From NCBI GenBank assembly GCA_963788585.1, contig CAWBHA010000003.1:1612001-1676000 (forward strand): a DNA stretch of 64,000 nucleotides, in the 5' to 3' direction. The position numbers and the translations under genes were made by a program. Numbering within the stretch: the stretch's first letter is position 1; each line of letters begins with the position of its first letter. This DNA is from Bog-473 sp963788585 (GTDB lineage: Bacteria; Actinomycetota; Acidimicrobiia; Acidimicrobiales; RAAP-2). Below, piece after piece: positions 43,113 through 52,570 of this stretch. The notes under the pieces are model-generated. The model saw only the letters and a list, made by a program, of their open reading frames with translations, did not search any database and had not been told where the DNA came from.

Positions 43113-44290
43113 ATGATCGGGAACTCGAACTCGAACACGCTGAGGTACCCGCCCGGAGGCCTGGGCGCCCCGAAGGATCGCCGTCCGGCCCCACCGGTCG
43201 ACCTCGGGCTCCCTGCGGATACCGAGGTGTTCTCGGCTGACGACCACATCTCGTTGGCGGACGACATCTTCTACGAGCGTTTTCCCGAAGGGATGAAGGA
43301 CCGCGCCCCCGCGTGATGAACGTCGAAGGCGGGTGGGTGATCGGCATCGACGGGAAGTCCGTCCTCGTTCCCGAGTTCATCGAGGTGCTGACGCAGTATG
43401 ACCCGGTATCGGGATCCCACACGGGTGACATCGAGGCGCGGCTCGCGGCGCTCGACTCGGAGGGCATCTCCAAGGAGCTGGCGTTCCCGAACTCCGTTCT
43501 CGCGTTGTTCGGTTGGCCCGACAGGGAGGTCCGCGAGCTCTGCTTCCGCATCTACAACGAGCACATCGCGGAGGTCCAGGAGAGGTCGAACAACCGCATC
43601 TACGGGGTCGGTCTGATCAATTGGTGGGATGCCGCGGGCACGCGCCGGACTCTCGACGAGCTGAAGTCGCTCGGATTGAAGACCTTCCTCATGCCGCTCG
43701 CTCCGGGGAAGGATCTGGAGAAGCGCCCCATCGACTACGCCAGCACCGCGATGGACGGAGTCTGGGAGGCGATCGAGGAGGCCGAAGTTCCCGTCTCGCA
43801 CCACATCGGCGAGAATCCACCGTCGACGCCGAACGAATTCAACGCCGTCAGCATCGGGATGCTCCAGTCCGTCGCGCCGTTCCGTGACACCTTCGGGAAG
43901 TACGTCTTCGGGGGGATCCTCGATCGCCATCCTGGACTGCGGGTCGGGTGGTTCGAGGGGGGCATCAATTGGGTGCCCTCTGCCCTGCAGGACGCCGAGC
44001 ACATTGCCGCGTCCTTCGAGCACCTCACCAACCTGAAGGTGCAGCACGATCCGACGTACTACTGGGACAACCACATGTGTGCATCGTTCATGGTCGACCG
44101 GCTGGGGTTGGCCCTCCTGGCCCGCATCGGGGTCGACCGGGTGATGTGGTCGACCGACTTTCCCCACAACGAGAGCACGTACGGGTACAGCAGTCAGTCG
44201 CTGGCCACCGTCGTGGACGCGGTGGGAGCCGATGCGGCATCGGCCATCGTCGGCGGCAACATCAAGCGGTTCCTCGGACTGGACGGCTGA
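43113..44290 (+). pseudogene. Amidohydrolase family 2, broken by a one-base deletion
   Basis: First gene of a six-gene operon. The 5' frame (ATG 43113, ribosome site GGGGAG) encodes FSADDHISLAD (Asp43-x-His45) and FPEGMKDRAP and then stops at 43316. The remaining barrel, with SHHIGENPP and WSTDFPHNES, is read from about 43311 in another frame. Adding one C to the run at 43306-43310 yields DRAPRVMNVEGGW, the typical family sequence, and a 392-residue protein. The last base of its stop is the first base of the next start (TGATG). A sequence error is the likeliest cause, because the downstream operon is intact. Confidence 0.85.
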
Positions 44291-45528
44291 TGCCGGCGGG
44301 CTTGATGGCCTCCGCACCACCGCGACGAATTCCGCCCCGGGCAGACATCGCTCGAATGCAACGGGAACGAAGGGAACGAGTCCGTACCGCCATGCGCGAG
44401 CAGGGACTCGACGCACTGGTGCTGCTGGGCAACACCAACGTCGTCTACGCCACCGGCGCCATCTGGGCGCTCGCCGACTCGGGACGGGCCAACTTCGAGC
44501 AGCCCGTCGCCGTGGTCCTGGCGGACGAGGAGTGGCCCCACCTCTTTTCCCCTCTGCAGGGACTAGAGGGGCGCGGAATCGGGCTCCCGCCCGATCACGT
44601 CCACGGCCCGGTCTACCTCGACTTCGACGAGGGCGTGCAGTCCTTCGCGTCCGAGCTCGCCGGCCTCGTGCCGGCCGGAGCCGTGATCGGGTTCGACGAG
44701 TGGACCAACGCGCTCCGCCGTGAGCGATCGATCCTGTTTGCGCCCGGTTCGACCGCTGCACCCGTCGACGGCGGCCGGGTGATCAGCAAGGCCAAGGCGA
44801 CGAAGACACCGGATGAGTTGTCGTGCATGCGCGAGGGTCTGCGGATCACCGAACGCGCCATCGCCGACGTGCAGGCACTCGTCGCTCCCGGTGTCCGTCA
44901 GAACGACCTCACCGCAACGTTTCTCCGCACCATCTTCGAAGCTGGCGCAGATGCAAATGTCCTCGATCCGATCTGGCAGGTCATGCCTTCCCGGATCGCC
45001 GAGGGGCCGTGGACCACCACGGGAGATCTCGCGTGCCCTCTCCTCTCGACCGAGCGAGAGCTGGCGGAAGGCGATGTCCTGTGGGTCGACACCGGCATCA
45101 GCTATGCGGGGTTCCACTCCGACTTCGGGCGCACCTGGGTCGTCGGCCGAGCACCCGATGGTCGTCAGCGTACGCAGTTCGAGCGTTGGCGTGTGATCCT
45201 GGACGCCGTCCTCGACGTCACTCGGGCCGGCGCGACCGCCTCGGAGCTGACGGCGGCGGCGATCGGCGCCGCCGGGGGTGTGAAACCCTGGATGCCCCAC
45301 TTCTACCTCGGTCATGGTCTCGGCATCGACAGCGCGGAGATGCCCTACGTCGGGAGCGACATCGGCGAGGCGTTCGACGCGTCGCTCGTTCTGGCCGAAG
45401 GGATGGTTCTTGTCCTTGAGCCGATCGTGTGGGAGGAAGGCGCCGCCGGCTACCGCTCCGAAGAGGTGTTGCTGATCACGGAGGACGGCTGGGACCCCAT
45501 GACCGACTATCCCTACGACCCCTTCTGA
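44290..45528 (+). CDS. M24 (pita-bread fold) metallohydrolase, catalytically complete
   Basis: 412-residue creatinase/aminopeptidase-P-like protein: an N-terminal creatinase domain (about 25-165) and a C-terminal M24 domain. All five metal ligands are present: Asp267 (VDTG), Asp278 (SDFGR), His342 (GHGLGID), Glu377 (LEPIV) and Glu391/392 (SEEV). Family members cleave X-Pro peptides or C-N bonds as in creatine, ectoine or sulfonylpropionate derivatives. ATG 44290 overlaps the preceding stop by one base; ATG 44305 is an alternative. It is followed six bases later by a degenerate paralogue. Confidence 0.92.
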   Translation: MPAGLMASAPPRRIPPRADIARMQRERRERVRTAMREQGLDALVLLGNTNVVYATGAIWALADSGRANFEQPVAVVLADEEWPHLFSPLQGLEGRGIGLPPDHVHGPVYLDFDEGVQSFASELAGLVPAGAVIGFDEWTNALRRERSILFAPGSTAAPVDGGRVISKAKATKTPDELSCMREGLRITERAIADVQALVAPGVRQNDLTATFLRTIFEAGADANVLDPIWQVMPSRIAEGPWTTTGDLACPLLSTERELAEGDVLWVDTGISYAGFHSDFGRTWVVGRAPDGRQRTQFERWRVILDAVLDVTRAGATASELTAAAIGAAGGVKPWMPHFYLGHGLGIDSAEMPYVGSDIGEAFDASLVLAEGMVLVLEPIVWEEGAAGYRSEEVLLITEDGWDPMTDYPYDPF

Positions 45529-45534
45529 GCGGCG

Positions 45535-46668
45535 GTGACCGTCACCGAGGTGCTTCCCGACGATGAGGCTTTGCGTCGCGCCCGGCGCGCCCGTGTGCTG
45601 GCCGAGATGGAAGCCGAGGACATCGATCTGCTGGTGGTCGGGCGGGAGGCGAACGCGCGGTACGTGTCTGGTGCGCCCCGGCTGTGGACCGCCGGCTCCC
45701 GGGCCTTCGGGCCGGGCTGCGCTCTCGTGGGCGGGACCGGGGCCGTCCATCTGCTCAGCACGTGGGACGAAGGGGTCCCTGACGACATCCCCCGCGAGAA
45801 CCTCTACGGGATCTCGTTCAATGCGAAGAACTTCCTGCGGGCGCTGCAGAGGATCGAGGGCGCGGGGACCGCCCGGACCGTGGCGACCGATGCCCTGACG
45901 CCATCCGCCGCGAGGCTCCTGTCCAAGGCCTTCCCCTCTGCCGAGCTGGTCGACGGCGAACCACTCTTGCGGCGAGCTCGCCGCGTCAAGTCCGCGGAGG
46001 AGATCGACGCCATCGGGGCATCGGTCCGCCTGGCCGAACTGGCGCTGGCTGAGGCGACTGCGGCGCTCGCGCCGGGTGTGACCCAACGACAGCTCACGGG
46101 CGTGTTCATGGGGGCGATGGCGTCGGCGGGAGTGACGACCCCCGCGACCCAGGACGTCGCCTGGGTCGCGTCGCGCCAGCACCCGTGGCGCCGGGCGAGC
46201 CGGGACGTACCGGTCGAGCGAGGCGACCTGGTGGCGTTCGAGGCCGGGGTCGTCCGCAACGGCTACGTCGGCGAGGTCGGCCGGACCCACGCAGCCGGTG
46301 ACGTCCCCGTCGAGGGCGAGTTGTCGCGGTCCTGGGACGAGCTCTGGCATCGCCTTCTTGCAGCCTGCCGCGTGGGTGCGCCGTTGAGTGATCTGCTCGA
46401 CGTCTACCAGTCCGCCGGCATCCCGCCGCCACCCATGCCGGTCGCCCACGGACTCGGACTGGGATTCGACCTTCCCCTCGTCACCCATGCCCTTCCACGC
46501 GCGGCGGCCGAGCAGCACGCCGAGGCGGGCATGGTATTGGCACTGACCGCGTATATCTGGAAAGCAGGGAAGGGTGCGCTGTACGGCCAGGCGCCTGTCG
46601 TCCTCACGGCGAGCGGGCCGGAGCTGCTCTCGGTAAATCCCTTCAACGGACAAGGAGCTGTGACGTGA
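45535..46668 (+). CDS. M24-fold protein with degraded metal site
   Basis: 377-residue relative of the preceding protein, same two-domain layout. At the metal-site positions it has Glu236 (FEAG) for the first Asp, Glu247 (GEVGR) for the second, keeps His305 (AHGLGLG), and has Thr338 (LALTAY) and Gln352 (YGQAP) in place of the two Glu. It can hardly bind the dinuclear metal centre, so it is probably a regulatory or structural partner, or uses different chemistry. GTG 45535 starts six bases after the active paralogue and its stop overlaps the crotonase gene, so co-expression is certain. A heterodimer is the attractive inference. Confidence 0.88.
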   Translation: MTVTEVLPDDEALRRARRARVLAEMEAEDIDLLVVGREANARYVSGAPRLWTAGSRAFGPGCALVGGTGAVHLLSTWDEGVPDDIPRENLYGISFNAKNFLRALQRIEGAGTARTVATDALTPSAARLLSKAFPSAELVDGEPLLRRARRVKSAEEIDAIGASVRLAELALAEATAALAPGVTQRQLTGVFMGAMASAGVTTPATQDVAWVASRQHPWRRASRDVPVERGDLVAFEAGVVRNGYVGEVGRTHAAGDVPVEGELSRSWDELWHRLLAACRVGAPLSDLLDVYQSAGIPPPPMPVAHGLGLGFDLPLVTHALPRAAAEQHAEAGMVLALTAYIWKAGKGALYGQAPVVLTASGPELLSVNPFNGQGAVT

Positions 46669-47642
46669 CCGACGTCGATGTCCCACCGCCCGAGGAGATC
46701 ATTCTCTACGAGAAGGATCCGACAACGCGTATCGCGACGATCACGCTCAACCGTCCGGACCAGATGAACATCCCGACCATCGCGGCCCGCAGGAGATACG
46801 CGGACCTCCTGTTCAAGGCGAGCATCGACGACGACGTCAAGGTGCTCGTCGTGCGTGGTGTCGGTGACCACCTCGGAACGGGTGCCGATCTCGACGAGCT
46901 CATGGCGAAGCAGGCGGAGGGCGTTGCCCTTCAGGAAGAGTTTGGCCTGGACGACGAAGACGACGTCACCATGCCAGGATCGCGGTCGTACCGCGCCGGG
47001 GCTTCACTCCTCCATTGGTACGGCAACGCCCGGTCGGGCTGCCGCAGCCTGCAGGACTTCAAGAAGATCAGCATCCTCGAGGTCAAGGGCTACTGCTACG
47101 GCTGGCACTTCTACCAGGCAGCCGATGCCGACCTCGTGATCTCGTCGGACGACGCGCTCTTCGGACATCCTGCGTTCCGCTATGTCGGCTATGCGCCGCG
47201 GATGTGGCAGTGGGCAATGATGATGGGACTGCGCAAGTTTCAGGAAATGGTGTTCACCGGCCGCCCGTTCACCGCGGAGCAGATGTACGACTGCAACTTT
47301 GTCAACAGCGTCGTACCCCGCGATCAGCTCGAAGCAGAGGTGGAAAAGTACGCGCTCGCATGTGCGCGCACGCGGCCTACCGACACGGTGTTCATGCAAA
47401 AAGTGTTCTTCGAAGTGATGAAGCAACATCAGGGCGAGTACATGGGCAGCCTGCTCAGTGCGTGGCTGGAGTCCATGGGCGGGATGTTGCGAGAAGATGA
47501 CGATGGCAGGCGGGCGACGCTGAGCCAGGAGACGATGGAGCAAGGGTTGAACCTCGCGGTGAAGGATAACGACAGCAACTTTCCCCCCGAGTGGCGGCTG
47601 AGCAGATCCGCCCGCCGGCGTCCCGAATCCGACGGGCGGTGA
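46665..47642 (+). CDS. Enoyl-CoA hydratase/isomerase family protein
   Basis: 325-residue crotonase-fold protein. Segments: ATITLNRPDQMN at the N-terminus, GTGADLDEL (first oxyanion element, near residue 70), a 45-residue insert, VKGYCYGWHFYQAADADLV (second element with an unusual Tyr-Gly-Trp in place of Gly-Gly-Gly) and FVNSVVPRDQLE. The altered second loop makes ordinary hydratase activity uncertain. GTG 46665 overlaps the M24 stop by four bases, with AAGGAG upstream; its own stop overlaps the CaiB start by four bases. Confidence 0.9.
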   Translation: MTDVDVPPPEEIILYEKDPTTRIATITLNRPDQMNIPTIAARRRYADLLFKASIDDDVKVLVVRGVGDHLGTGADLDELMAKQAEGVALQEEFGLDDEDDVTMPGSRSYRAGASLLHWYGNARSGCRSLQDFKKISILEVKGYCYGWHFYQAADADLVISSDDALFGHPAFRYVGYAPRMWQWAMMMGLRKFQEMVFTGRPFTAEQMYDCNFVNSVVPRDQLEAEVEKYALACARTRPTDTVFMQKVFFEVMKQHQGEYMGSLLSAWLESMGGMLREDDDGRRATLSQETMEQGLNLAVKDNDSNFPPEWRLSRSARRRPESDGR

Positions 47643-50071
47643 CGCGGGCGCAGCGAAGCGCGCGGCGCGGGGTGTCGACGACTCCGCCGCTGGGCGGCCT
47701 CCGCGTCGTCGACCTCTCCACGTGGATCGGGGGTGCCTACTGCACCAAGTTGCTCGCCGACGGGGGAGCCGAGGTCATCAAGATCGAATCCCCTGATGGC
47801 GATCCTCTGCGCCGGTGGTCGGCGTCCGGCGCGGCCATTCCACCCGAGAGCGACGGTGCGCTCTTCAATTTCCTTTCCGCCTCGAAACAGAGCGTCGTCG
47901 TCGACGATGACCGAACACGCGATCTCGCCCGGCTCCAGAGTCTGCTGGCAACAGCGGACGCGGTCGTCTGGTCACGTGGCTCACGAGTGGCGGAACACGC
48001 CGCGCTGGCGCCCGGCGAGATACTTCGAGCGCATCCGCACCTGATCGTCGCCTCCATCACCGCGTTCGGGCTCGATGGCCCATGGCGCGACAACGCAGCC
48101 ACCGAGTTCACCCTCCAGGCGTGGTCGGGCGCGATCACCGGACTGGCACGTGGACGGCCTGACCGCGCCCCGGTGTTCGTCGGGGGCCAGATAGGGGAGT
48201 GGCTCGCCGGCGTGTTCGCCGCCATCGGCGTCCTGGTGGCGGACCGGCGATCCGATGCGAGCGGGGAGCTCATCGACGTGTCGATGCTCGAAGCCTTGGC
48301 GATGTGCCTCACCTACTATCCGGTGACCTTCAACGACCAGCTCGGGCGACCCATGCGGCGACGCCGATTCGTCCCCACCCCGGGTGTCGGGGCCGCCCGA
48401 GACGGGCTCGTCGGGCTCGGATGCGGGACCGGGCAGCAGTGGCTGGACTTCTGCGCCATGGTCGAACACCCCGAGTGGATGGAGGATCCTTCCCTCTTTC
48501 TCGATCGGACGGCGCTGGCCCCGACCATCGAGGCCTGGATCGCCGATCACACCGTCGAGGAGGTGCTCGACCTGGCGTCGGCCTTTCGCATTCCGAACGC
48601 ACCGCTCGCCAACGGATCGAACATCGCGCAGTTCGAGCATTTCCGGGTCCGTGGCACCTTCGCCCCGAACCCGCGGGACGGGGCCGCGAATCCACGACCT
48701 CCGTTCCGGTTGGGGACAGCGCAGCTCCGGCCTCCCGAGCCGGCTCCACGGCTGGGAGAGCACTCGTTCGAGGCCCTTTTGGCGCGTCCGGCGGGCGATC
48801 GCTCGCACGCGGGCACGGCGAGAGCCGGGCCTCCGTTCGGCGGGCTGCGTGTGTTGGACATGACGGCCTATTGGGCCGGCCCCCTCGTCGGTCACGTCCT
48901 CGCTCTGCTCGGGGCGGAGGTGGTCCATCTCGAATCGCCGACCCGGCCCGACGGGGCGCGCCTCGTCGGCGGTGTGCCGCAGACGGAGGACCAGTTCTGG
49001 GAGCGTGGGCCGATCTTCGCCGCCCTCAACACCAACAAGAAGAGCCTGACGATCGATTTTCGCGATCCCCGTGGCATCGACCTCCTCCGCCGGTTCATCG
49101 GGACATGCGACGTGATCATCGAGAATTACACGCCCCGCGTGTTGGACCAGGTGGGTCTCGACGACGAGGCCCTGCGGGCCGACCACCCCGGTCTCGTCAT
49201 GCTCCGCATGCCGGGTTTCGGGCTCGAGGGACCGTGGCGCGACCAGGCGGCGTTCGCCTTCGTCATCGAGGATGCCTCTGGACTCACCTGGCTCACCGGA
49301 CACCCCGACCTCCTGCCGTTCGAGCCGTATTGCGTCGGGGATCCCAATGCAGGGCTGCACGCCCTGTACGGGCTGATCCTGGCGCTCGAGCACCGCGACG
49401 AGACGGGCCAAGGCGGGCTGGTCGAGGCGGCCATGGTCGATGCCGCAGTGAACGTGGCCGCGGAGCAGGTGATCGAGAGCTCCGCCTACGGCACCCTGCT
49501 CAGCCGCGCCGGCAACCGCGGGCCCGGCGCGGCGCCCCAGAACCTCTATCACGCAGCCGGGCCCGACGCGGACGGCCGCGACGACAGCTGGGTCGCGATC
49601 GCGGTCGCCACCGACGCGCAATGGGCGTCGCTCTGCCGGGTGCTGGGCGATCCCGCTTGGACCGCCGACCCCGCCCTGGCGACCGCCACCGGCCGCACAC
49701 GGGAGCGGGACGACATCGACGCATTTCTGGGCGACTGGTGCCGCCAGCGGTCGGCGGACGAGGTCGTCGAGCTGTTGTGGGGAGCCGGTGTGCCGGTGGG
49801 AAAGGTCGTCCAGCCACACCGCCAGCCCGAGCTCCCGCAACTGGCATCGCGCGGCTTCTTCGAGGACGTGCTCCATCCGGTCAGCGGTCCTTCCCGCTAC
49901 AGCACCCTCCCGATGACGTTCTCGCGGGGTCCGGAGCGCCTGCACGAGCGGCACGCGCCGCTGTTGGGCGAGCACAACGCGGAGCTGCTGGGAGAACTCG
50001 GTCTCACGCCGAGGGAGATCCAGGAGCTTGAAGACGACGGAATCATCGGTGGCTGGCCGGCCCAGACGTAG
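47639..50071 (+). CDS. Two-domain CaiB/BaiF family CoA-transferase
   Basis: 810-residue tandem class III CoA-transferase closely similar to the protein encoded at 1-2251. Domain 1 (from about 18, LRVVDLSTWIGGAYCTK) has GQIGEWLAG with no nucleophilic Asp; domain 2 (from about 402, LRVLDMTAYWAGPLV) has Asp568 in CVGDPNAGLHA. GTG 47639 overlaps the crotonase stop (GTGA). It is the last enzyme of the operon and probably supplies the CoA ester for the crotonase. The acyl group is unknown; the M24 proteins suggest an acid released from an amide-like precursor. Confidence 0.93.
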   Translation: MTRAQRSARRGVSTTPPLGGLRVVDLSTWIGGAYCTKLLADGGAEVIKIESPDGDPLRRWSASGAAIPPESDGALFNFLSASKQSVVVDDDRTRDLARLQSLLATADAVVWSRGSRVAEHAALAPGEILRAHPHLIVASITAFGLDGPWRDNAATEFTLQAWSGAITGLARGRPDRAPVFVGGQIGEWLAGVFAAIGVLVADRRSDASGELIDVSMLEALAMCLTYYPVTFNDQLGRPMRRRRFVPTPGVGAARDGLVGLGCGTGQQWLDFCAMVEHPEWMEDPSLFLDRTALAPTIEAWIADHTVEEVLDLASAFRIPNAPLANGSNIAQFEHFRVRGTFAPNPRDGAANPRPPFRLGTAQLRPPEPAPRLGEHSFEALLARPAGDRSHAGTARAGPPFGGLRVLDMTAYWAGPLVGHVLALLGAEVVHLESPTRPDGARLVGGVPQTEDQFWERGPIFAALNTNKKSLTIDFRDPRGIDLLRRFIGTCDVIIENYTPRVLDQVGLDDEALRADHPGLVMLRMPGFGLEGPWRDQAAFAFVIEDASGLTWLTGHPDLLPFEPYCVGDPNAGLHALYGLILALEHRDETGQGGLVEAAMVDAAVNVAAEQVIESSAYGTLLSRAGNRGPGAAPQNLYHAAGPDADGRDDSWVAIAVATDAQWASLCRVLGDPAWTADPALATATGRTRERDDIDAFLGDWCRQRSADEVVELLWGAGVPVGKVVQPHRQPELPQLASRGFFEDVLHPVSGPSRYSTLPMTFSRGPERLHERHAPLLGEHNAELLGELGLTPREIQELEDDGIIGGWPAQT

Positions 50072-50090
50072 GAACCGCCCGGACCTGTCG

Positions 50091-50096
50091 TATCCT
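50091..50096 (+). promoter_or_regulatory. -10 hexamer for leaderless marR mRNA
   Basis: TATCCT, then six bases, then GTG 50103. It lies just past the CaiB stop (50071) and would give the MarR gene its own leaderless promoter. Confidence 0.4.
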
Positions 50097-50102
50097 TCGG
50101 GC

Positions 50103-50702
50103 GTGGGATTCGAGGCGGCTCCTTTCGATGTCGTCGAGGCGTCGCGTCGTGTCTGGCTCGAGCGCTGGGATCCCGAGGCCGCCTCGGGCATGGCCGTCTT
50201 CACGGCGATCCTCCGTTCCTACCAGCTCCTCAACGACCAGGTGCACCAGGTGATGCGGAGTCACGACCTCACCTTCGCCCGGTACGAGGTGCTCACCTGG
50301 CTGGCGACGGATCCGGAGTCGTCGCTGACCCTCAGTTGGATCAGCAAGACGCTGCGCATCCCGCCCGCCACGGTCACGAACATCATCGACCGGCTGGAGG
50401 ACGAGAAGCTCGTGCGACGGGTGCCCCATCCCTCGGATGCCCGCACCACGCTCGCCGTCATCACACCGCGTGGCCGAAGGGCGGCCGCGGACGCAACGCG
50501 GGATCTGAACTCGAGCGTCTACGAGCGTGTCGGATTGTCCGAGCGGCAGCGTGGCCAACTCACCGATCTCCTCGCCGAGCTGCGCGCGAGCGGGAACGAG
50601 TTCGACGTCGAGCGCTCCAACGAGGTGATCGAGGAGGTTGGGTCGCGCGCGGCAAGGACGGGCGGGCGCAACAGTCGAAAGAGGCGATCCGAGGTGGCAT
50701 AA
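50103..50702 (+). CDS. MarR family transcriptional regulator
   Basis: 199-residue winged-helix regulator. Dimerisation helix at about 30-52, DNA-recognition helix IPPATVTNIIDRLEDEKLV (87-105) and wing VPHPSDARTTLAVITPRGR. MarR proteins often sense aromatic acids or their CoA esters and repress catabolic operons. It ends the 43113 operon, 31 bases after CaiB. The inverted repeat in the promoter at 43044-43070 is a plausible target. A longer frame from 50028 exists but overlaps CaiB and lacks homology. The C-terminal basic tail (GGRNSRKRR) is unusual. Confidence 0.9.
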   Translation: MGFEAAPFDVVEASRRVWLERWDPEAASGMAVFTAILRSYQLLNDQVHQVMRSHDLTFARYEVLTWLATDPESSLTLSWISKTLRIPPATVTNIIDRLEDEKLVRRVPHPSDARTTLAVITPRGRRAAADATRDLNSSVYERVGLSERQRGQLTDLLAELRASGNEFDVERSNEVIEEVGSRAARTGGRNSRKRRSEVA

Positions 50703-50711
50703 GGCAAGCGG

Positions 50712-50725
50712 CCCCGGGTCCGGGG
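50712..50725. terminator. Bidirectional hairpin between marR and the P450-TetR gene
   Basis: CCCCGG-GT-CCGGGG at 50712-50725 fills the 24-base gap between two converging stop codons. A strong G+C stem without a T run, able to serve both directions. Confidence 0.45.
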
Positions 50726-50726
50726 T

Positions 50727-52532
50727 CTAGCTCGGCCGACGGTCCTGGGACACCGCCTCGCCGATCAGGCCGATGGCCCAGGTCACGGTCCGGATCGCCT
50801 GGTCGCGATCGAGGTCCCAGTCCGAGACGAGGCGTTCGTAGGTCGCCACACTCCACAAGACGTCGAATAGGGCCGCAGCGGCGATGCGGTCCTCCTCCGG
50901 CCATGGCGCGGTCGGCTCCTCGAGGGCGCCGAGGAGCGCAGTGCGCTGGCGAAGGTTGGCGTCGGTCAGTGTCGGGTCGAGACGGGGCTTGGGCCGAAGA
51001 GGGTACGACGACACGTGGGAAAGGATGCGGGCTGCCACACGGGCCAGGTCCTCGAGCTGCATGCCGTCGAGCTCCACTCCGGCCTCCTGCTCTAGCCGGT
51101 GCATCACCGCGTCGCGGAGTCCCCGTTCGTTCCCGAAGTAGCGGTAGACCGTTCTCTCGTTCACCCCCGCCTCGTCGGCGGCACCGCGCATCGTGAGGGC
51201 GTGCCAGTCGCGTACCGAGGAACTCTGGAGCAAGCGGCACCCTGCAGCGATGATCCGCTCCCGGGTCTCGACGGCGCGTTGGCGACGCAGGGGGCTCTCG
51301 TAGGGGCGAGGGGTCGGCACAGGCGCAGCCGGCATCGTGACGGGCGCTATCCGACGAAGGCCGGCAGGGTCTCCCAGCCGCGAACGGTCGACGTCGGTGA
51401 CAGCCGCGGCGTGCTCCATGTCGATGTTCCACTCCGGAAAGCGTGCGAGCACCTCCTCGAGGGCGATACAGCCCTCCATTCGGGCCAGGGCAGACCCCAT
51501 GCAGAGGTGGATCCCGTTCCCGAAGGTGAGATGCCGGCCGCCCTTTCGGTGGATGTCGAACGAGTCTCCATCCGGAAAGCGACGATCGTCCCGGTTCGCC
51601 GAGCCGAGGAGGAAGAGCATCACGCTTCCCGCCGGGACGGACACGCCGTGCACGCCGAGGTCTGCACGCGCAATGCACCTCCCGACGTGGGGCGCGGGCG
51701 ACTCGAACCGCAGGACCTCCTCGACGGCATTCGCAATCAGCGAGGGATCCGCCACGAGCTGCGCCCGCTGATCAGGGTGGTCTGCCAGCACTTTCGCGCT
51801 CCATCCGATCAGGCGGGTGGTCGTCTCGTTTCCTGCGCCAGCCAGAACCTCGAGATAGGTCAACAGCTCGTTCCGGGTGAGGTTGCGGACGTTCCCCGTC
51901 TCGTCGGCGAACTCCACGTGCAGGAGCTCGGTCATGATGTCGTCGGAGGGATGCTTCGCACGCCAGTCGACGTAGTCCGCGAACATTGCACCCGTGACGA
52001 AGTTCTCCGTGACCTTCATGGGCTCACCCTCGTTCGTCCGGAGGCTGGCGTCCACGTGGTCTCGCACAGCTTCTTGGTCGCTCTCTGGGATCCCCAGGAG
52101 CATGCCGATGACACGCATGGGCATTTGCGAGCCCAGATCGGCGATGAAGTCGAGACGGTCGGCGCCGACGAGCGGATCGAGGCTACGCGCGCAGAACTCA
52201 CGGATCTTGGGCTCGAGCTCGGCGACGCGTCGCGGCGTGAACGCACGGGAGAGCAGGCGCCTGTGAATGGTGTGGGTCGGCGGATCCTCGAAGATGATGA
52301 CTCCAGGGGGCATCTCGATGTCCGCTTTGATCACCTCGAGGATCGCGCCTCTTCCCGAGATGTACGTCTGGGCGTCCAGGAGCCCCTTCTCGACGTCTTC
52401 GAACCGACTGACCGCGAAGAAGTCGTGCGTGTCGTTGTAGTAGATCGGGGCTTCGTCGCGCAGCCGTCGGTAGACCGGATAGGGATCGGCATTGATCTCG
52501 ACGCTGTACTGGTCGTAGTAGACGTCGGGCAC
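50727..52532 (-). CDS. Cytochrome P450 fused to a TetR-family DNA-binding regulator
   Basis: 601-residue continuous frame. Residues 1-398 are a complete P450: I-helix AGAGNETT at 231-238, ExxR EVLR at 272-275, heme loop FGNGIHLCMG with Cys344, and a normal P450 C-terminus. A Pro-rich linker (399-415, PAAPVPTPRP) leads to a full TetR protein: HTH at about 445-468 (MRGAADEAGVNERTVYRYFG) and a helical C-terminal domain to 601. GTG 52532 has GGAGG five bases upstream. No frame change occurs between the parts, so this is a genuine fusion as sequenced. It could sense its own substrate or oxygen state while controlling transcription. It lies 81 bases downstream of another TetR gene. Confidence 0.9.
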   Translation of the reverse strand: MPDVYYDQYSVEINADPYPVYRRLRDEAPIYYNDTHDFFAVSRFEDVEKGLLDAQTYISGRGAILEVIKADIEMPPGVIIFEDPPTHTIHRRLLSRAFTPRRVAELEPKIREFCARSLDPLVGADRLDFIADLGSQMPMRVIGMLLGIPESDQEAVRDHVDASLRTNEGEPMKVTENFVTGAMFADYVDWRAKHPSDDIMTELLHVEFADETGNVRNLTRNELLTYLEVLAGAGNETTTRLIGWSAKVLADHPDQRAQLVADPSLIANAVEEVLRFESPAPHVGRCIARADLGVHGVSVPAGSVMLFLLGSANRDDRRFPDGDSFDIHRKGGRHLTFGNGIHLCMGSALARMEGCIALEEVLARFPEWNIDMEHAAAVTDVDRSRLGDPAGLRRIAPVTMPAAPVPTPRPYESPLRRQRAVETRERIIAAGCRLLQSSSVRDWHALTMRGAADEAGVNERTVYRYFGNERGLRDAVMHRLEQEAGVELDGMQLEDLARVAARILSHVSSYPLRPKPRLDPTLTDANLRQRTALLGALEEPTAPWPEEDRIAAAALFDVLWSVATYERLVSDWDLDRDQAIRTVTWAIGLIGEAVSQDRRPS

Positions 52533-52570
52533 GCTGCCTCCAGGTCGAGGGGACGGCGGAAGTTCGTGTC

